From Planctomycetota bacterium (GTDB taxonomy: Bacteria; Planctomycetota; Phycisphaerae; UBA1845; PWPN01), in the NCBI GenBank assembly GCA_022711465.1, contig JAKLEZ010000017.1:1-64000 (forward strand): DNA of 64,000 nucleotides. The letters run 5' to 3'. The first letter of the stretch is position 1. Each line of letters opens with the position of its first letter. This document shows, one piece after another, positions 56,595-64,000 of the stretch. The notes below the pieces were generated by a model. That model was not told the origin of the DNA. It saw nothing but the letters and a program-made list of their open reading frames with translations, and made no database searches. The translations under genes and the position numbers were made by a program.

Positions 56595-59500
56595 CTACGG
56601 CGACGGCTGTGTATCGGGGATCGCTTCGGCGACGAGTGGCTTGCCACCCTTCTCGGCGGCCGCCAGTTTGGCCTTCGTCTTCTCCATCGCCTTCTCGTCT
56701 CGGTCCTGGAACCCCTCGGCCGCGATGTTCGAGTAGACCTCGAGGGAACGCCGCCAGCACCGAACCGCCTCCTCCTTCTCCCCCAACCGCCAGCAGGCGT
56801 CCGCCAAGTGGTCGAACACCACGGGATCCTCGCCGGTCTCCATTCCGGTCGCCCGCTTGAGCCAGGTCCGAGCAAGCCCGAACTGCCCCTTCCGGTAGAA
56901 GACCCAGCCCAGGCTATCCAGATACGCGGCCTCTTCGGGACTCTCGCCTACTGCAAAGCGGACCATCTTTTCGGCGTCATCCACGTCGCGTCCCGCCTCG
57001 ATCAGCGTGTACCCCAAGTCGTTGCTGAGCCCCACGTCCTCGGGCATCAATTGCCGGGCATCACGCAGCGTGTCGATAGCGGAGTCCATCTGGCCCTGAA
57101 GCTGGTAAACATAAGCCAAGGTCTGGAGCAGGACGGCCTCTTGCCGGCGAACCTCACGCTCGCTGTACCAGATGCTGGCCCGCTGCGCCGGATCTTCGAT
57201 TCGCGGCAGGACCGCCGCGGCCTTCTCTCGGAGACTTTCCAGCTGCGCAATCATCTCGCGCAGATTGTCGACCGCTTCATCAAATCGCTTCGCCCGGGCC
57301 AGGATCCGACTGTACATTCGCCGCTGTTCCGTCAGCGTGGCGTCGACCGCACCTTTTCGACGATCGTCGACGACTTCAAACAGCTTCCGAAGCTCTGAGA
57401 GCAGATCCTTGGTCGCGGCCACAGCCTGCTCGTCCTGCCTGCCCCGCATGTAGGCATCGCGCAGCATGCTGACGCGACTGACCCGCTCCTGCGGCGGCAG
57501 GCCCGGCACCAGCTGACTCGATGCGATCTCGATGGCCTCGTCGTGGCGTCCGGCGGCCTGCAACACGCTGACGATCCACTCGACCGGAACCGAATCGTCG
57601 TTCGACTTCGAGAACCACGCAAGGGCCTGCGTGACGGCCTCATCGTACCGCTTGGCTCCCAGCAGACCGGCCTCACCCGGCGGGGCGCCAAGGACATCCT
57701 GCGAGCGGTCGGCCCCCAGGCCGAGCAGCCACCCGCGCAGCTCGACGTTGGTCGGATCCGCCGCCAGCCAGCCGCGCACGCGACTCAGATAGCGGCCGTG
57801 CTCCTTGGCTCCCGCATCGGCCACGAGCACAAACCAGCGGCAATGGCGGATCAAGTCCTCCCGGCCGGCCGCCTGAGCCAGCCAAGCCTCGGTCTCCTTC
57901 AATGCAATATCGAAGCGCCCACCCTTGCGGTAAGCCTCGAGCAGGATTGCCCGGTAAGCGGTCTCCTGCTGATCGCCGGGCTTGACCAGGGCCAGAAGCC
58001 GCTTGGCAACCGCGGCGGCGACATCGTAATCCTGGTCCATCATGTGGAATCGAACCAGCGTCCGCAGCCACCCTTCTCGGTTCGGATAGAACTGGACCAT
58101 CCGCTCGAATTGGGCACGGGCCAGCTCGAACTCCAGCGATCGAGTCAGGACGTGGGCCAGCAACTCGTTGCCGGTCGCGGAAAACGGATCTCGCTTCAGA
58201 AGCTGCTGAGTCTCCTCTCGGGCAGCATCGAGATCCCGCATCGCGATCAACGCCCGGGCCAGGTCCTCGCGTGTGCCCACGTCATCCGGACTCGTCTCCA
58301 GGATCTCGCGCAGGTCCTTGGCGTAATGACCCCAGTCCAGCAGAGGGGGACGGAGGAACTTGACCATGCTCGCAGAACGTACCGTAGCGGGCGCATTCGG
58401 GGCCAGCCGCTGCATCGCGGCGAGTTCGTCGGCCAGTTGCTGCTGCTCGCGGGCGCTCCACAGAATGCGGATCAGCCGATCCCGGGCGGCGATGCTGTCC
58501 GGGGCAATTCGGAGCACCTGCTCGTACTGCTTGCGGGCCTCGCCCACCTTGTCGACCCGCTCGTACAGGCTGGCCAGCCACATCATCGGCCGGATGTCGT
58601 TCGGAGCGAGCTCGATAGCCTTCCTGTAATGTTCGATCGCGGTATTGACCTTATCCAGCCCGTCGTCGCAACGTCCCAGAAGGGCTTCGATCATTCCCTC
58701 GGGTTTGGCTGAGGATTGCCCCGCCGCCTCCAGAATGCTTCGGGCCTCGTCCCACCGGCAGCTCTGCAGCCGCATCTCCGCCAGGGCGACCACGGCGGGA
58801 AGGTGTCCGCCTTCCTGCCGGGCGGCTCGTTCGAGCAGGGCCTGGGCCTCCCGTGACCGGTTCAGACGCTGGGCGATCCGAGCCACGAGGTAATCTCGGA
58901 CCCCGGACTGTGAAGCGTCCGCGGCGATCGTGCCCAGGTATTTGCCCGGGCGACCAGCCGGGGTCAGGCACTCATCCACGATCGCCTTCGCAATCGGCTC
59001 GGGACAGCGGGCGATTTCCTCCGCCAGCCGGCTCGAGCCCTCAGGCCGTCTGGCCGTCTCCTCAACCAGGGCTCGCAGCCACCCCGGCCAGTCGCCTCGC
59101 GCCCCGTTGAGACGCACCAGCTTCCAGCGCACTTCGGGCAGATCCGCGTGGTCCGCCAGCAGGTCCTGGATCTCATTCGCAGCCTCGTCATACCGCTTGG
59201 CGGCCGTGAGCGCATCAATGTAGAACAACCGAAGGTCGACATTGTCTTCCTGCTGAGCCACGATGGCCTGCAAGGAGGTGACTGTCCGATCGGGGTGGTC
59301 GGTTTCCCGATGGAGGGCGACCAGCAATTCCAGGGATTCACGGCTCGCCTTGCTGTCGGCGACAAACCGATCGGCGGCGGCCGCAGCCTCGTCCAGCCGC
59401 TTGGCCAACACCAGCATGCGGATGTGAGCTGCGCGGAGCTTCCCGTCCTCCGGTGCGGCCGTCGACGCCACCTTCATCGCGTCCGCGGCTGCCCCGTACT

Positions 59501-60275
59501 TGCCCAGCATCGCATAGCCGTCGGCTCGCTGCAGGGCCAGCGGCACCCGCTGGACCCGGACAATCGTCGCCAGTTCGGGATTGCTGTTGACCGCTCCGCC
59601 GAGTGTCCCCAGCTCGGTATCGAAGGCGTTGAATTGGGCCAGGGCCGCGGCGTAAAAACGCTCCTCGAACAGCCGCTTGCCGAGGTGAAAATGGCTAAGC
59701 GCTCGATACTCGGCATCCCCCTGAGCTGCTTCGCACTTCAGGGCTGTGCGGTAGCGGCGCAGGGCTTCTTCCCGGTTGCCCGTCTTGTCCGCCAGCCGGC
59801 CCAGGACGAAGTGCCCTACCAGATCGCCCGGTTTCAGCTCGAGGACCCGGGCTGCGTGATGGCCCGCCTTCGGGTCGTCACCGGAGAGCTGATAGCACAA
59901 TGCCAGCAAGCGATGAGCGTCGAGGATCTCGGCATGGTAGCGAAGGGCTTTGCCCAACTCAGTGATCGCCTCGCTGAATCGTTGCTCCGCGAACAGCCGC
60001 CGGGCTTCCTCGATGTGGCGAGTTGCCTGGCGGGGCAGTTCGACATCGGGAACGGTCCGGTCCCTGGGGGGTGCCGGGGGATCATCGGCGATCTGATCGA
60101 GCGACGCCTCGGCTCGCTCCGCGTCAAAACCCGCCGGTCGTTCGGGAGCCGCGAAAAAACGTGTGGCCGCCGGATCGGCCCCCGCCCCGGACAAATCGGA
60201 GCAACCGCCGAGCAGAGCCGCACCCAGGAAGACCAGGATGCCCGAGCCACGATGTCGGATGAGCGGCGACGGCAC
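56595..60275 (-). CDS. Giant TPR lipoprotein
   Basis: The 1226-residue protein begins at GTG with a lipobox signal (MPSPLIRHRGSGILVFLGAA, then LLGGC, Cys25). The ribosome site GGAGGTGA is seven bases upstream, so I prefer this start to a GTG 12 codons earlier. TPR units fill the mature part: AEQRFSEAITELGKALRYHA; LGRLADKTGNREEALRRYRT; LAKRLDEAAAAADRFVADSK; IEHYRKAIELAPNDIRPMMW; YEQVLRIAPDSIAARDRLIR; LDSLGWVFYRKGQFGLARTW. Such solenoids act as scaffolds for envelope complexes; no catalytic motif is present. It is 49 bases downstream of hisG. Alternative: a PEP-CTERM/exopolysaccharide-type TPR protein, but no such genes are near. Confidence 0.82.
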   Translation of the reverse strand: MPSPLIRHRGSGILVFLGAALLGGCSDLSGAGADPAATRFFAAPERPAGFDAERAEASLDQIADDPPAPPRDRTVPDVELPRQATRHIEEARRLFAEQRFSEAITELGKALRYHAEILDAHRLLALCYQLSGDDPKAGHHAARVLELKPGDLVGHFVLGRLADKTGNREEALRRYRTALKCEAAQGDAEYRALSHFHLGKRLFEERFYAAALAQFNAFDTELGTLGGAVNSNPELATIVRVQRVPLALQRADGYAMLGKYGAAADAMKVASTAAPEDGKLRAAHIRMLVLAKRLDEAAAAADRFVADSKASRESLELLVALHRETDHPDRTVTSLQAIVAQQEDNVDLRLFYIDALTAAKRYDEAANEIQDLLADHADLPEVRWKLVRLNGARGDWPGWLRALVEETARRPEGSSRLAEEIARCPEPIAKAIVDECLTPAGRPGKYLGTIAADASQSGVRDYLVARIAQRLNRSREAQALLERAARQEGGHLPAVVALAEMRLQSCRWDEARSILEAAGQSSAKPEGMIEALLGRCDDGLDKVNTAIEHYRKAIELAPNDIRPMMWLASLYERVDKVGEARKQYEQVLRIAPDSIAARDRLIRILWSAREQQQLADELAAMQRLAPNAPATVRSASMVKFLRPPLLDWGHYAKDLREILETSPDDVGTREDLARALIAMRDLDAAREETQQLLKRDPFSATGNELLAHVLTRSLEFELARAQFERMVQFYPNREGWLRTLVRFHMMDQDYDVAAAVAKRLLALVKPGDQQETAYRAILLEAYRKGGRFDIALKETEAWLAQAAGREDLIRHCRWFVLVADAGAKEHGRYLSRVRGWLAADPTNVELRGWLLGLGADRSQDVLGAPPGEAGLLGAKRYDEAVTQALAWFSKSNDDSVPVEWIVSVLQAAGRHDEAIEIASSQLVPGLPPQERVSRVSMLRDAYMRGRQDEQAVAATKDLLSELRKLFEVVDDRRKGAVDATLTEQRRMYSRILARAKRFDEAVDNLREMIAQLESLREKAAAVLPRIEDPAQRASIWYSEREVRRQEAVLLQTLAYVYQLQGQMDSAIDTLRDARQLMPEDVGLSNDLGYTLIEAGRDVDDAEKMVRFAVGESPEEAAYLDSLGWVFYRKGQFGLARTWLKRATGMETGEDPVVFDHLADACWRLGEKEEAVRCWRRSLEVYSNIAAEGFQDRDEKAMEKTKAKLAAAEKGGKPLVAEAIPDTQPSP

Positions 60276-60282
60276 TGCGATC

Positions 60283-60290
60283 TCACCTCC
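60283..60290 (-). promoter_or_regulatory. Shine-Dalgarno deciding the GTG start of the TPR lipoprotein
   Basis: GGAGGTGA on the minus strand, seven bases before GTG 60275. It is nearly a full anti-16S match and places the lipoprotein signal directly at the N-terminus. Confidence 0.7.
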
Positions 60291-60324
60291 GCCTTCGAAA
60301 CCGGCGGCCACCTGCCGCCGATCG

Positions 60325-61203
60325 CTAGGGAATAACCTTACTCAACGGATAGACGATGATCCCCGAGGCTCCGACCTTCAGGAGCTGGGGGACAAGCACT
60401 CGCTCCGCCTTCGCCTCGAGGATGGCCTCCACGGCGCTGTAACGCCCGTTGGCCAGCGGCGAGACCGTCGGAGACAGCTGGGCCGGCAAGAGGGCGAGCA
60501 CTCTCTCGAGGTTCTCGTTGCCCACGTTCAGTTTCAGGCCGACCTTGGCCTTCGCTTCGATGGCGCTGCGCAACAGCAAGGCGAGCGAGTCAGTCTTTTC
60601 CTTCTTCCACGGGTCCGCGTACGACCGGCGATTGGCGATCAGCCGCGTGGTCGATGTCAGCACCTCGTCCAGAATCCGCAGGTTGTTCTCCCGCAGCGAC
60701 GAGCCCGTCTCGGTCAGTTCGACAATGCCGTCCACCAGGCGGGCCTTGACCTCGGTCGCTCCCCAACTGAACTCGATGCGGACCTTGACACCCTTGCTCT
60801 CGAAGTACCGCCGAGTCGCATTGACCAGCTCAGTGGCGATGATACCTCCATCAAGATCCTCGACACGCTTCACGTTCGACTCGTTGGGCACGGCCAGCAC
60901 CCACCGGGCCGGGCGGGCGCTCGTCTTGGAGTACACCAGCTCACAAACCTCGTGCACGTCGCTGCCGTTCTCCTTGATCCAGTCGTGGCCGGTCAGGCCG
61001 ACATCCAGAACGCCGTCCTCGACATAGCGGCTCATCTCCTGAGCCCGGAACATCACGCAGCTCAACTCGGGATCGTCGATCGACGGGTAGTATCCCCGCG
61101 AGGAGATTTGCAGGCTGAAGCCCGCACGGGCAAACAGATCGACGGTGGAATCGGCAAGGCTGCCCTTGGGGATACCCACCTTCAGAATCCGCTGATCAGT
61201 CAC
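60325..61203 (-). CDS. hisG: ATP phosphoribosyltransferase HisG (long form)
   Basis: HisG joins ATP and PRPP, the first and feedback-inhibited step of histidine synthesis. The 292-residue product has ILKVGIPKGSLADSTVDLFA, YVEDGVLDVGLTGHDWIKEN, and the PRPP-binding segment ARLVDGIVELTETGSSLREN. The C-terminal ACT-like regulatory domain (about 215-292: LKLNVGNENLERVLALLPAQ; VPQLLKVGASGIIVYPLSKV) marks the homohexameric long form, so HisZ is not needed. The start is GTG with AGGAG upstream. No other his gene is in the window. Confidence 0.95.
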   Translation of the reverse strand: MTDQRILKVGIPKGSLADSTVDLFARAGFSLQISSRGYYPSIDDPELSCVMFRAQEMSRYVEDGVLDVGLTGHDWIKENGSDVHEVCELVYSKTSARPARWVLAVPNESNVKRVEDLDGGIIATELVNATRRYFESKGVKVRIEFSWGATEVKARLVDGIVELTETGSSLRENNLRILDEVLTSTTRLIANRRSYADPWKKEKTDSLALLLRSAIEAKAKVGLKLNVGNENLERVLALLPAQLSPTVSPLANGRYSAVEAILEAKAERVLVPQLLKVGASGIIVYPLSKVIP

Positions 61204-61245
61204 TTGAGCTTCTCCTGGTCCATACGCATGGCCGGTCGGCCTGGC

Positions 61246-62295
61246 TCATCTCTTGGTTTTGGCCGTCGCGACCGCCTTCTTGGGTTTGCCTGCGGTCGAT
61301 TTGACTGGTGGCTCCACCTTGCTGCGTCCCTTGGCCCCAGGATCGCGCTTGCCCCCCCCTTTGGATGCGGTTTCAGACCCGGATGAAGTCTTGACCGCCG
61401 ACTCGGGTCTCGAGGGCGGCTTAGAGGCCGCATCCGCCTTGAACGATGGCTTGCGACTCGGCCGCGGCTTCGCGGCCGCTTTCGCCACCGCCGCAGGCTT
61501 GGCAGCTGTTTTGGCCGCCTCGGCCTTGGGGGTCCCTTTGGAGGGCTCCGGCTTGCCGGCCGGCTTGGCCGGCGCAGTCTCCGCTTTCAGCGGCGGCTGG
61601 GGCTCTGCCTTGGGGGCGAGCTGGTCGGGCGCCGGCTTGGGGGCCGGTGGGTGCATCAACGTCGGAATGGCCTCCACATCGATCCGCATGGCATGCGCGG
61701 CGACGTAGCGACTGAGCAGTAGCGCGAACACCGCGGCCTCGGCGGCAGTGATGTGCCGCTCAATGAAGGCCTGAGCCTCTAGCCCGTCAACGGCCGGATT
61801 GATCATCTCCTCCTTGCGAAGGATGTAGAGCGTCAGGTCGTCAACAGGAATGGCATGTCCACCCAGAGAGAAAAGGACGACCGAAGCGGCCGCCGCCCGG
61901 GGCACGCCGTCCAGTGACTCGAGGTACTCCCGGGCTTCACGACGCCCACGCTGCTTCAAGAAGGAAAGATCCAGCGTGTCCTGCCGGCGGCGCACCGCGT
62001 TCAGGGCCTCAACGATCCGCCTCGCCTTGTCCGTCGCGTGGGGCACGCTGTCCCCGATCATCTCGGCCAACTCCAGAGCCGGTGTGACCCGAAGCTCGTT
62101 CAGATCGACCATCTGCTGGGTGATCTTCCGATAGACCGCTTGCGCCTTGGTCTCCGTACTGTCAATCGCCAGGATCCCGATCACCAACTGCTCGAGCGGA
62201 TCGACGGACTCGACTGCCGCTGGCTTCCCGTACTTGCTCACCAGGTCGTGATACAGCCGCTTGATTCGCTTGGCATACTCCGTGCCATGCTTCAT
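61246..62295 (-). CDS. HhH-GPD (endonuclease III-like) protein with histone H1-like basic tail
   Basis: The 349-residue product has an HhH-GPD core (about 1-212). The hairpin-helix-hairpin segment is YLESLDGVPRAAAASVVLFS (residues 124-143), followed by AIPVDDLTLYI with Asp152. Aligned with E. coli Nth (LPGVGRKTANVVL ... VDTHI), Asp138 is kept as Asp152, but the Schiff-base Lys120 is Ala134. The C-terminal [4Fe-4S] cysteine cluster is absent. Residues 215-349 are a disordered Lys/Ala/Pro/Ser tail (KPAAVAKAAAKPRPSRKPSF) like histone H1 or HU-tail proteins. It may be a monofunctional glycosylase or a DNA-binding protein without catalysis. The start overlaps the rbfA stop (ATGA). Confidence 0.82.
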   Translation of the reverse strand: MKHGTEYAKRIKRLYHDLVSKYGKPAAVESVDPLEQLVIGILAIDSTETKAQAVYRKITQQMVDLNELRVTPALELAEMIGDSVPHATDKARRIVEALNAVRRRQDTLDLSFLKQRGRREAREYLESLDGVPRAAAASVVLFSLGGHAIPVDDLTLYILRKEEMINPAVDGLEAQAFIERHITAAEAAVFALLLSRYVAAHAMRIDVEAIPTLMHPPAPKPAPDQLAPKAEPQPPLKAETAPAKPAGKPEPSKGTPKAEAAKTAAKPAAVAKAAAKPRPSRKPSFKADAASKPPSRPESAVKTSSGSETASKGGGKRDPGAKGRSKVEPPVKSTAGKPKKAVATAKTKR

Positions 62296-62714
62296 GCGTC
62301 TTCTCCGCCAGACTCACCCATCATTCGCCCGTCCTTCACCGACCCCCGGGAGGCTTCGTCTCGGCGAATCTCGGCCATGGCCTCGTCGATCAGGCGGTAG
62401 GTCTCCGCCGCCCGCTTGATCGATTCGTCCAGATGGAAGCTCAGGTGGGGGCATTGCCTGATCGGCAATTCCCCGGCCAAGAGCTTCTGCACCAGACCCG
62501 CCGCGGACTTGAGTCCCTGCATGGTCCGCCGTTGGACCGCTTCGTCGCCCATCACGCTCACGAACACCTTGGCATGCTCGAGATCGTGAGTCACCTCCAC
62601 CCGGGTCACACTGGTCATCGGTTCGATCCGCGGGTCGCTCAGTTTCTGGGCGATGGCCTCGCTCACCACCTGTTGGACCACGCTGGCTACCCGTTCCGGC
62701 CGAAATGACTTCAT
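62292..62714 (-). CDS. rbfA: Ribosome-binding factor A
   Basis: RbfA matures the 30S subunit and is needed for 16S processing in the cold. The 140-residue product begins MKSFRPERVASVVQQVVSEA and has ITSVTRVEVT-type segment MTSVTRVEVTHDLEHAKVFV, GLKSAAGLVQKLLAGELPIR and CPHLSFHLDESIKRAAETYR, which form the KH-like fold. It sits 56 bases downstream of infB, a common pairing (infB-rbfA), and overlaps the HhH-GPD gene by four bases. Confidence 0.94.
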   Translation of the reverse strand: MKSFRPERVASVVQQVVSEAIAQKLSDPRIEPMTSVTRVEVTHDLEHAKVFVSVMGDEAVQRRTMQGLKSAAGLVQKLLAGELPIRQCPHLSFHLDESIKRAAETYRLIDEAMAEIRRDEASRGSVKDGRMMGESGGEDA

Positions 62715-62770
62715 ACGCCTGACCCCGGTCGCTCCGGACCCAAGACCCTGCCCGCCTACCCGGCTGATGG

Positions 62771-64000
62771 CTAGAGCTTGCGCGCGGTCTCAATCACCTC
62801 GTAAGCCTCGATCACGTCGCCAGGCTTGACGTCGTCAAAGTCCTCCACCCGGATGCCGCACTCCATGCCCGATCGCACTTCCCGAACGTCGTCCTTGAAC
62901 CGGCGTAGAGAACCCACCGCCCGATGCCGCCCGCGCTTCACATCATCCGCTGTCGGGACGATGATCTGCCCGTCGCGGATCACCCGCAGTTTGTGCGCAC
63001 GAGCTACGATGCCGTCGGTGACCAGACAGCCCGCGATGACACCGACCCTCGACACCCGGAACGTCTCCCGAACCTCGGCCTTGCCCCGGCTCTCTTCCTT
63101 GCTCTCGGTCGGGAGCAGGCCCTCCAGCGCCTTGCGGATGTCGTCGGCCACGTCATAGATGATCCGGTACAGCCGGACGGTCACGCCCTCGGCGTCAGCC
63201 ATCCGCTGCACGGTCGGGTCTGCGGCCACGTTGAAGCCAACCACCATCGCCCCGCTCGCCGCGGCCAGCACCACATCGCTCTCGCTTACCGCACCGATGC
63301 CGGTGTGCAGGAAGGTCAGCTTGACCTCCTCGCTGGGAATCTCCTTCAACACCTTCACCAGAGCGTCGACCGAACCCTGCACGTCGGCTCGAAGAATCAG
63401 ATTCAACTCCGGAATCTGGCCGCTTTCCCGCTGCTGGAACAGGTCATCCAGCGTCTTCGGCTTCTGCAGCTGAACCAGGGCTTCCTGGCGACGCAGGTTG
63501 CCGGTCTCCGCCGCCACCGACTTGGCCCGCTGCAGAGACTCGACGCAGTAAAACGAGTCGCCCGCGTTGGGCACGGCATCCAGACCTGCCACCTCGACCG
63601 GCACGCCGGGTCCGGCTGACTTCAGGACCCGCCCGCGATCGTCGCGCAGCATCCGCACCCGACCGGCGGCGGGGCCGGAAACCAGGTAGTCCCCGCGTTT
63701 CAGCGTCCCTTCCTGAACCAGCATGCGCACCACCGGCCCCACCGCCGACTGCATCTGGGCTTCGATCACCGCTCCGCGCGCCGGAACGGTCGGATCCGCC
63801 TTCAGATCCAGCAGCTCGGACAGGGTCGCCAGGTGGGCGATCAGCGCCTCGACACCCGTCCCGGTCGTGGCCGAGGTCTTGATCACGTCCGTGTCGCCGC
63901 CCCACTCCGTCGGAGCCAGCCCCATCTCCGAAAGCTGGCCGTAGATCTTGTTGATGTCCACCCCGGGCAGATCGATCTTGTTCAGGGCAACGACGATGGC
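62771..64000 (-). CDS. infB: Translation initiation factor IF-2, C-terminal part (5' end outside window)
   Basis: The frame runs off the right edge, giving 409 residues. It opens in the GTPase domain at AIVVALNKIDLPGVDINKIY, whose NKID is the G4 motif, with the G5-type segment KTSATTGTGVEAL following. Then come domain II (RGAVIEAQMQSAVGPVVRML), domain III (RADVQGSVDALVKVLKEIPS; LHTGIGAVSESDVVLAAASG) and domain IV that binds fMet-tRNA (FRVSRVGVIAGCLVTDGIVA; MECGIRVEDFDDVKPGDVIE). It is the first gene in view of the infB-rbfA-HhH-hisG-TPR run on this strand. Confidence 0.96.
   Translation of the reverse strand, partial: AIVVALNKIDLPGVDINKIYGQLSEMGLAPTEWGGDTDVIKTSATTGTGVEALIAHLATLSELLDLKADPTVPARGAVIEAQMQSAVGPVVRMLVQEGTLKRGDYLVSGPAAGRVRMLRDDRGRVLKSAGPGVPVEVAGLDAVPNAGDSFYCVESLQRAKSVAAETGNLRRQEALVQLQKPKTLDDLFQQRESGQIPELNLILRADVQGSVDALVKVLKEIPSEEVKLTFLHTGIGAVSESDVVLAAASGAMVVGFNVAADPTVQRMADAEGVTVRLYRIIYDVADDIRKALEGLLPTESKEESRGKAEVRETFRVSRVGVIAGCLVTDGIVARAHKLRVIRDGQIIVPTADDVKRGRHRAVGSLRRFKDDVREVRSGMECGIRVEDFDDVKPGDVIEAYEVIETARKL

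Noticed and set aside
1..64000. tRNA, rRNA, CRISPR arrays, prophage or restriction-defence islands
   Set aside because: No cloverleaf-like intergenic sequence, spaced repeat series, phage structural gene or known defence gene was seen. Nearly all the sequence is accounted for by coding regions.

Overview
This window is a GC-rich, gene-dense bacterial chromosome segment, most likely from a Planctomycetota genome (Phycisphaerae-like, perhaps a metagenome-assembled genome). The argument rests on content: two exported GHL10/DUF187 glycosidase-like proteins, a squalene-cyclase-repeat protein carrying two DUF4159 modules, tandem PQQ-type propellers beginning with a WPxWRGP motif, malectin-like inserts, a Tat-exported Gfo/Idh oxidoreductase, a dockerin-type calcium repeat, long TPR proteins, and Gram-negative envelope genes (kdsA, ExbB/ExbD). 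The lineage is an inference; no rRNA gene or tRNA is visible.

Layout. 1-126 is the 3' end of an IS630-type transposase. 155-3353 is hypD-hypE-hypA-hypB, the NiFe-hydrogenase maturation genes, with no hypC, hypF or hydrogenase in view. 3432-10574 holds an exported GHL10 protein and, on the minus strand, an operon of a large malectin-containing glycosidase-like protein, a TIM-barrel/cyclophilin fusion and a DoxX protein. 10931-17415 has an orphan cheD, an MFS transporter, hslU, murI, a HEAT-repeat lipoprotein and a second GHL10 lipoprotein. 17620-29420 is an exported-protein and carbohydrate region: prenyltransferase-repeat/DUF4159 protein, HtrA protease, clan GH-A glycosidase, acyltransferase, D-aminoacylase-like amidohydrolase and Gfo/Idh oxidoreductase. 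29604-36830 holds purF, two PQQ propellers, hslV, a lipoprotein, a diacylglycerol-kinase-like protein and kdsA. 36778-46789 on the minus strand runs coaE, rho, an M16 peptidase, exbB, two exbD genes and a TPR protein. 47098-52882 has a VOC protein, an exported protein with a possible C-terminal sorting tail, an Fe-S aldo/keto reductase and a dockerin-bearing exported protein. 53094-64000 ends in core genes: TPR protein, rpsT, a TlyA-like methyltransferase, yebC, a 1226-residue TPR lipoprotein, hisG, an HhH-GPD protein with a histone-like tail, rbfA and the 3' part of infB.

How the genes work together. Housekeeping genes (purF, murI, kdsA, coaE, rho, rpsT, yebC, hisG, rbfA, infB, hslU/hslV) are interleaved with lineage-type exported glycan-handling proteins. 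The most coherent non-standard units are the glycosidase/TIM-cyclophilin/DoxX operon (10574 down to 5203) and the M16-ExbB-ExbD-ExbD-TPR operon (44154 down to 36778). The second has the parts list of a proton-motive-force-driven envelope machine. No CRISPR array, prophage or complete insertion sequence is present. Sigma70-like promoters, one clear intrinsic terminator, and three starts that look leaderless can be read directly from the sequence. Start codons were re-chosen from ribosome-binding sites, signal peptides and family N-termini.
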